Origin: Dialister sp. CAG:486 | Lineage (GTDB): Bacteria > Bacillota > Negativicutes > Veillonellales > Dialisteraceae | Direction: 5' to 3' | DNA: 5,439 nucleotides | Assembly (NCBI GenBank): GCA_000434475.1 | Contig: FR879616.1 | Coordinates: 46,708-52,146 of the forward strand | Part shown: positions 5,268 through 5,439 of the stretch, one piece after another | How the letters are laid out: each line of letters opens with the position of its first letter | Numbering within the stretch: position 1 is the first letter of the stretch | Position numbers and translations under genes: made by a program | The notes under the pieces: model-generated | Seen by the model: only the letters and a program-made list of their open reading frames with translations | What the model was told of the DNA's origin: nothing | Databases searched by the model: none

Positions 5268-5295
5268 GCGGCGCTTCTATTTTTTACACGCCGCA
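5268..5295. repeat. GC-rich hairpin repeat unit, inverted relative to the window start
   Basis: TGCGGCG (5267-5273) pairs with CGCCGCA (5289-5295) around a T-rich loop. Positions 5268-5294 match the minus strand of 17-43 at 23 of 27 positions, including the loop sequence, which a chance hairpin would not share. Downstream, TCTAAGCC recurs at 5305-5312 and 5321-5328 with a related TTAGCC between them, another short tandem tract. No gene is visible between 4841 and the window end. Confidence 0.6.
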
Positions 5296-5386
5296 ACCAG
5301 CCCCTCTAAGCCATTAGCCTTCTAAGCCTCTTTCGCCGGCAATCAAGGAACGGCACGCTTTACGGACTTCGCAACCATCCCTGCAT

Positions 5387-5439
5387 CCCCCAAAATAAAA
5401 AAGGGGCTGTGAAATAATAGCTCCATGAACACAAAAAAG
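5387..5439. other. Possible minus-strand terminator or left end of a mobile element (window edge)
   Basis: GGGGCT (5403-5408) faces AGCTCC (5419-5424), pairing with one G-T wobble on the plus strand. On the minus strand the stem is followed by TTTTTTATTTT, like an intrinsic terminator for a gene lying to the right, although one pair there is an A-C mismatch. Alternatively, GGGGCTGTGAAATAATA resembles the terminal repeat of an insertion sequence whose body would lie beyond the window. The sequence stops too soon to decide. Confidence 0.3.

Noticed and set aside
4844..5317. 157-residue plus-strand frame in the right-hand repeat region
   Set aside because: It is the translation of the hairpin repeat and element B (FRANARNLF, DPSAPLGMT), has no ribosome site, and looks like the spurious peptides commonly predicted from such repeats.

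Overview
The window holds four protein genes separated by unusually repeat-rich intergenic DNA. The best guess for the source is a Negativicutes/Firmicutes chromosome, perhaps Dialister- or Veillonella-like. The support is a TmcAL-type tRNA-modification gene (typical of Firmicutes), a lipoprotein of the DcrB type, strong AAGGAGG ribosome sites, extended -10 promoters, and intergenic palindromes of a style I associate with that group. This assignment is inference from memory, not a database result.

Layout, left to right. Positions 1-376 carry no gene and are built from repeats: a GC-rich hairpin unit (17-43), a degenerate element with terminal inverted repeats (69-216), a 14-bp tandem repeat (241-268) and a nested AGAC/GTCT palindrome (274-376). 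A DcrB-like lipoprotein gene (377-955, minus) and tmcAL (1208-2383, plus) are divergent and share a spacer with two back-to-back extended -10 promoters. The tmcAL leader contains a 68-nt near-palindrome made of the same AGAY/RTCT vocabulary, and a third array of that type, with an exact 8-bp period, begins just after the tmcAL stop codon. A putP-type sodium/proline symporter gene (2527-4017, plus) has its own promoter and a strong intrinsic terminator. Between it and the next gene is a 159-bp non-coding insertion (4116-4274) with long inverted repeats and a CTAG duplication on both sides, which looks like an IS5-group-derived MITE. A small secreted protein of unknown function follows (4364-4840, plus) with a well-formed promoter. 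The last 600 bases (4841-5439) carry no convincing gene. They hold a 12-bp perfect stem, a 187-bp element with 40-bp inverted repeats related to the one at 69-216, a second GC-rich hairpin unit matching 17-43 in inverted orientation, and a possible mobile-element end or terminator at the window edge.

The genes do not form a pathway. Each appears to be its own transcription unit: an envelope lipoprotein, a tRNA wobble-acetylation enzyme, an amino-acid transporter and a secreted protein. What is notable is the intergenic DNA: at least four repeat classes occur in about 5.4 kb, and some have copies at opposite ends of the window.
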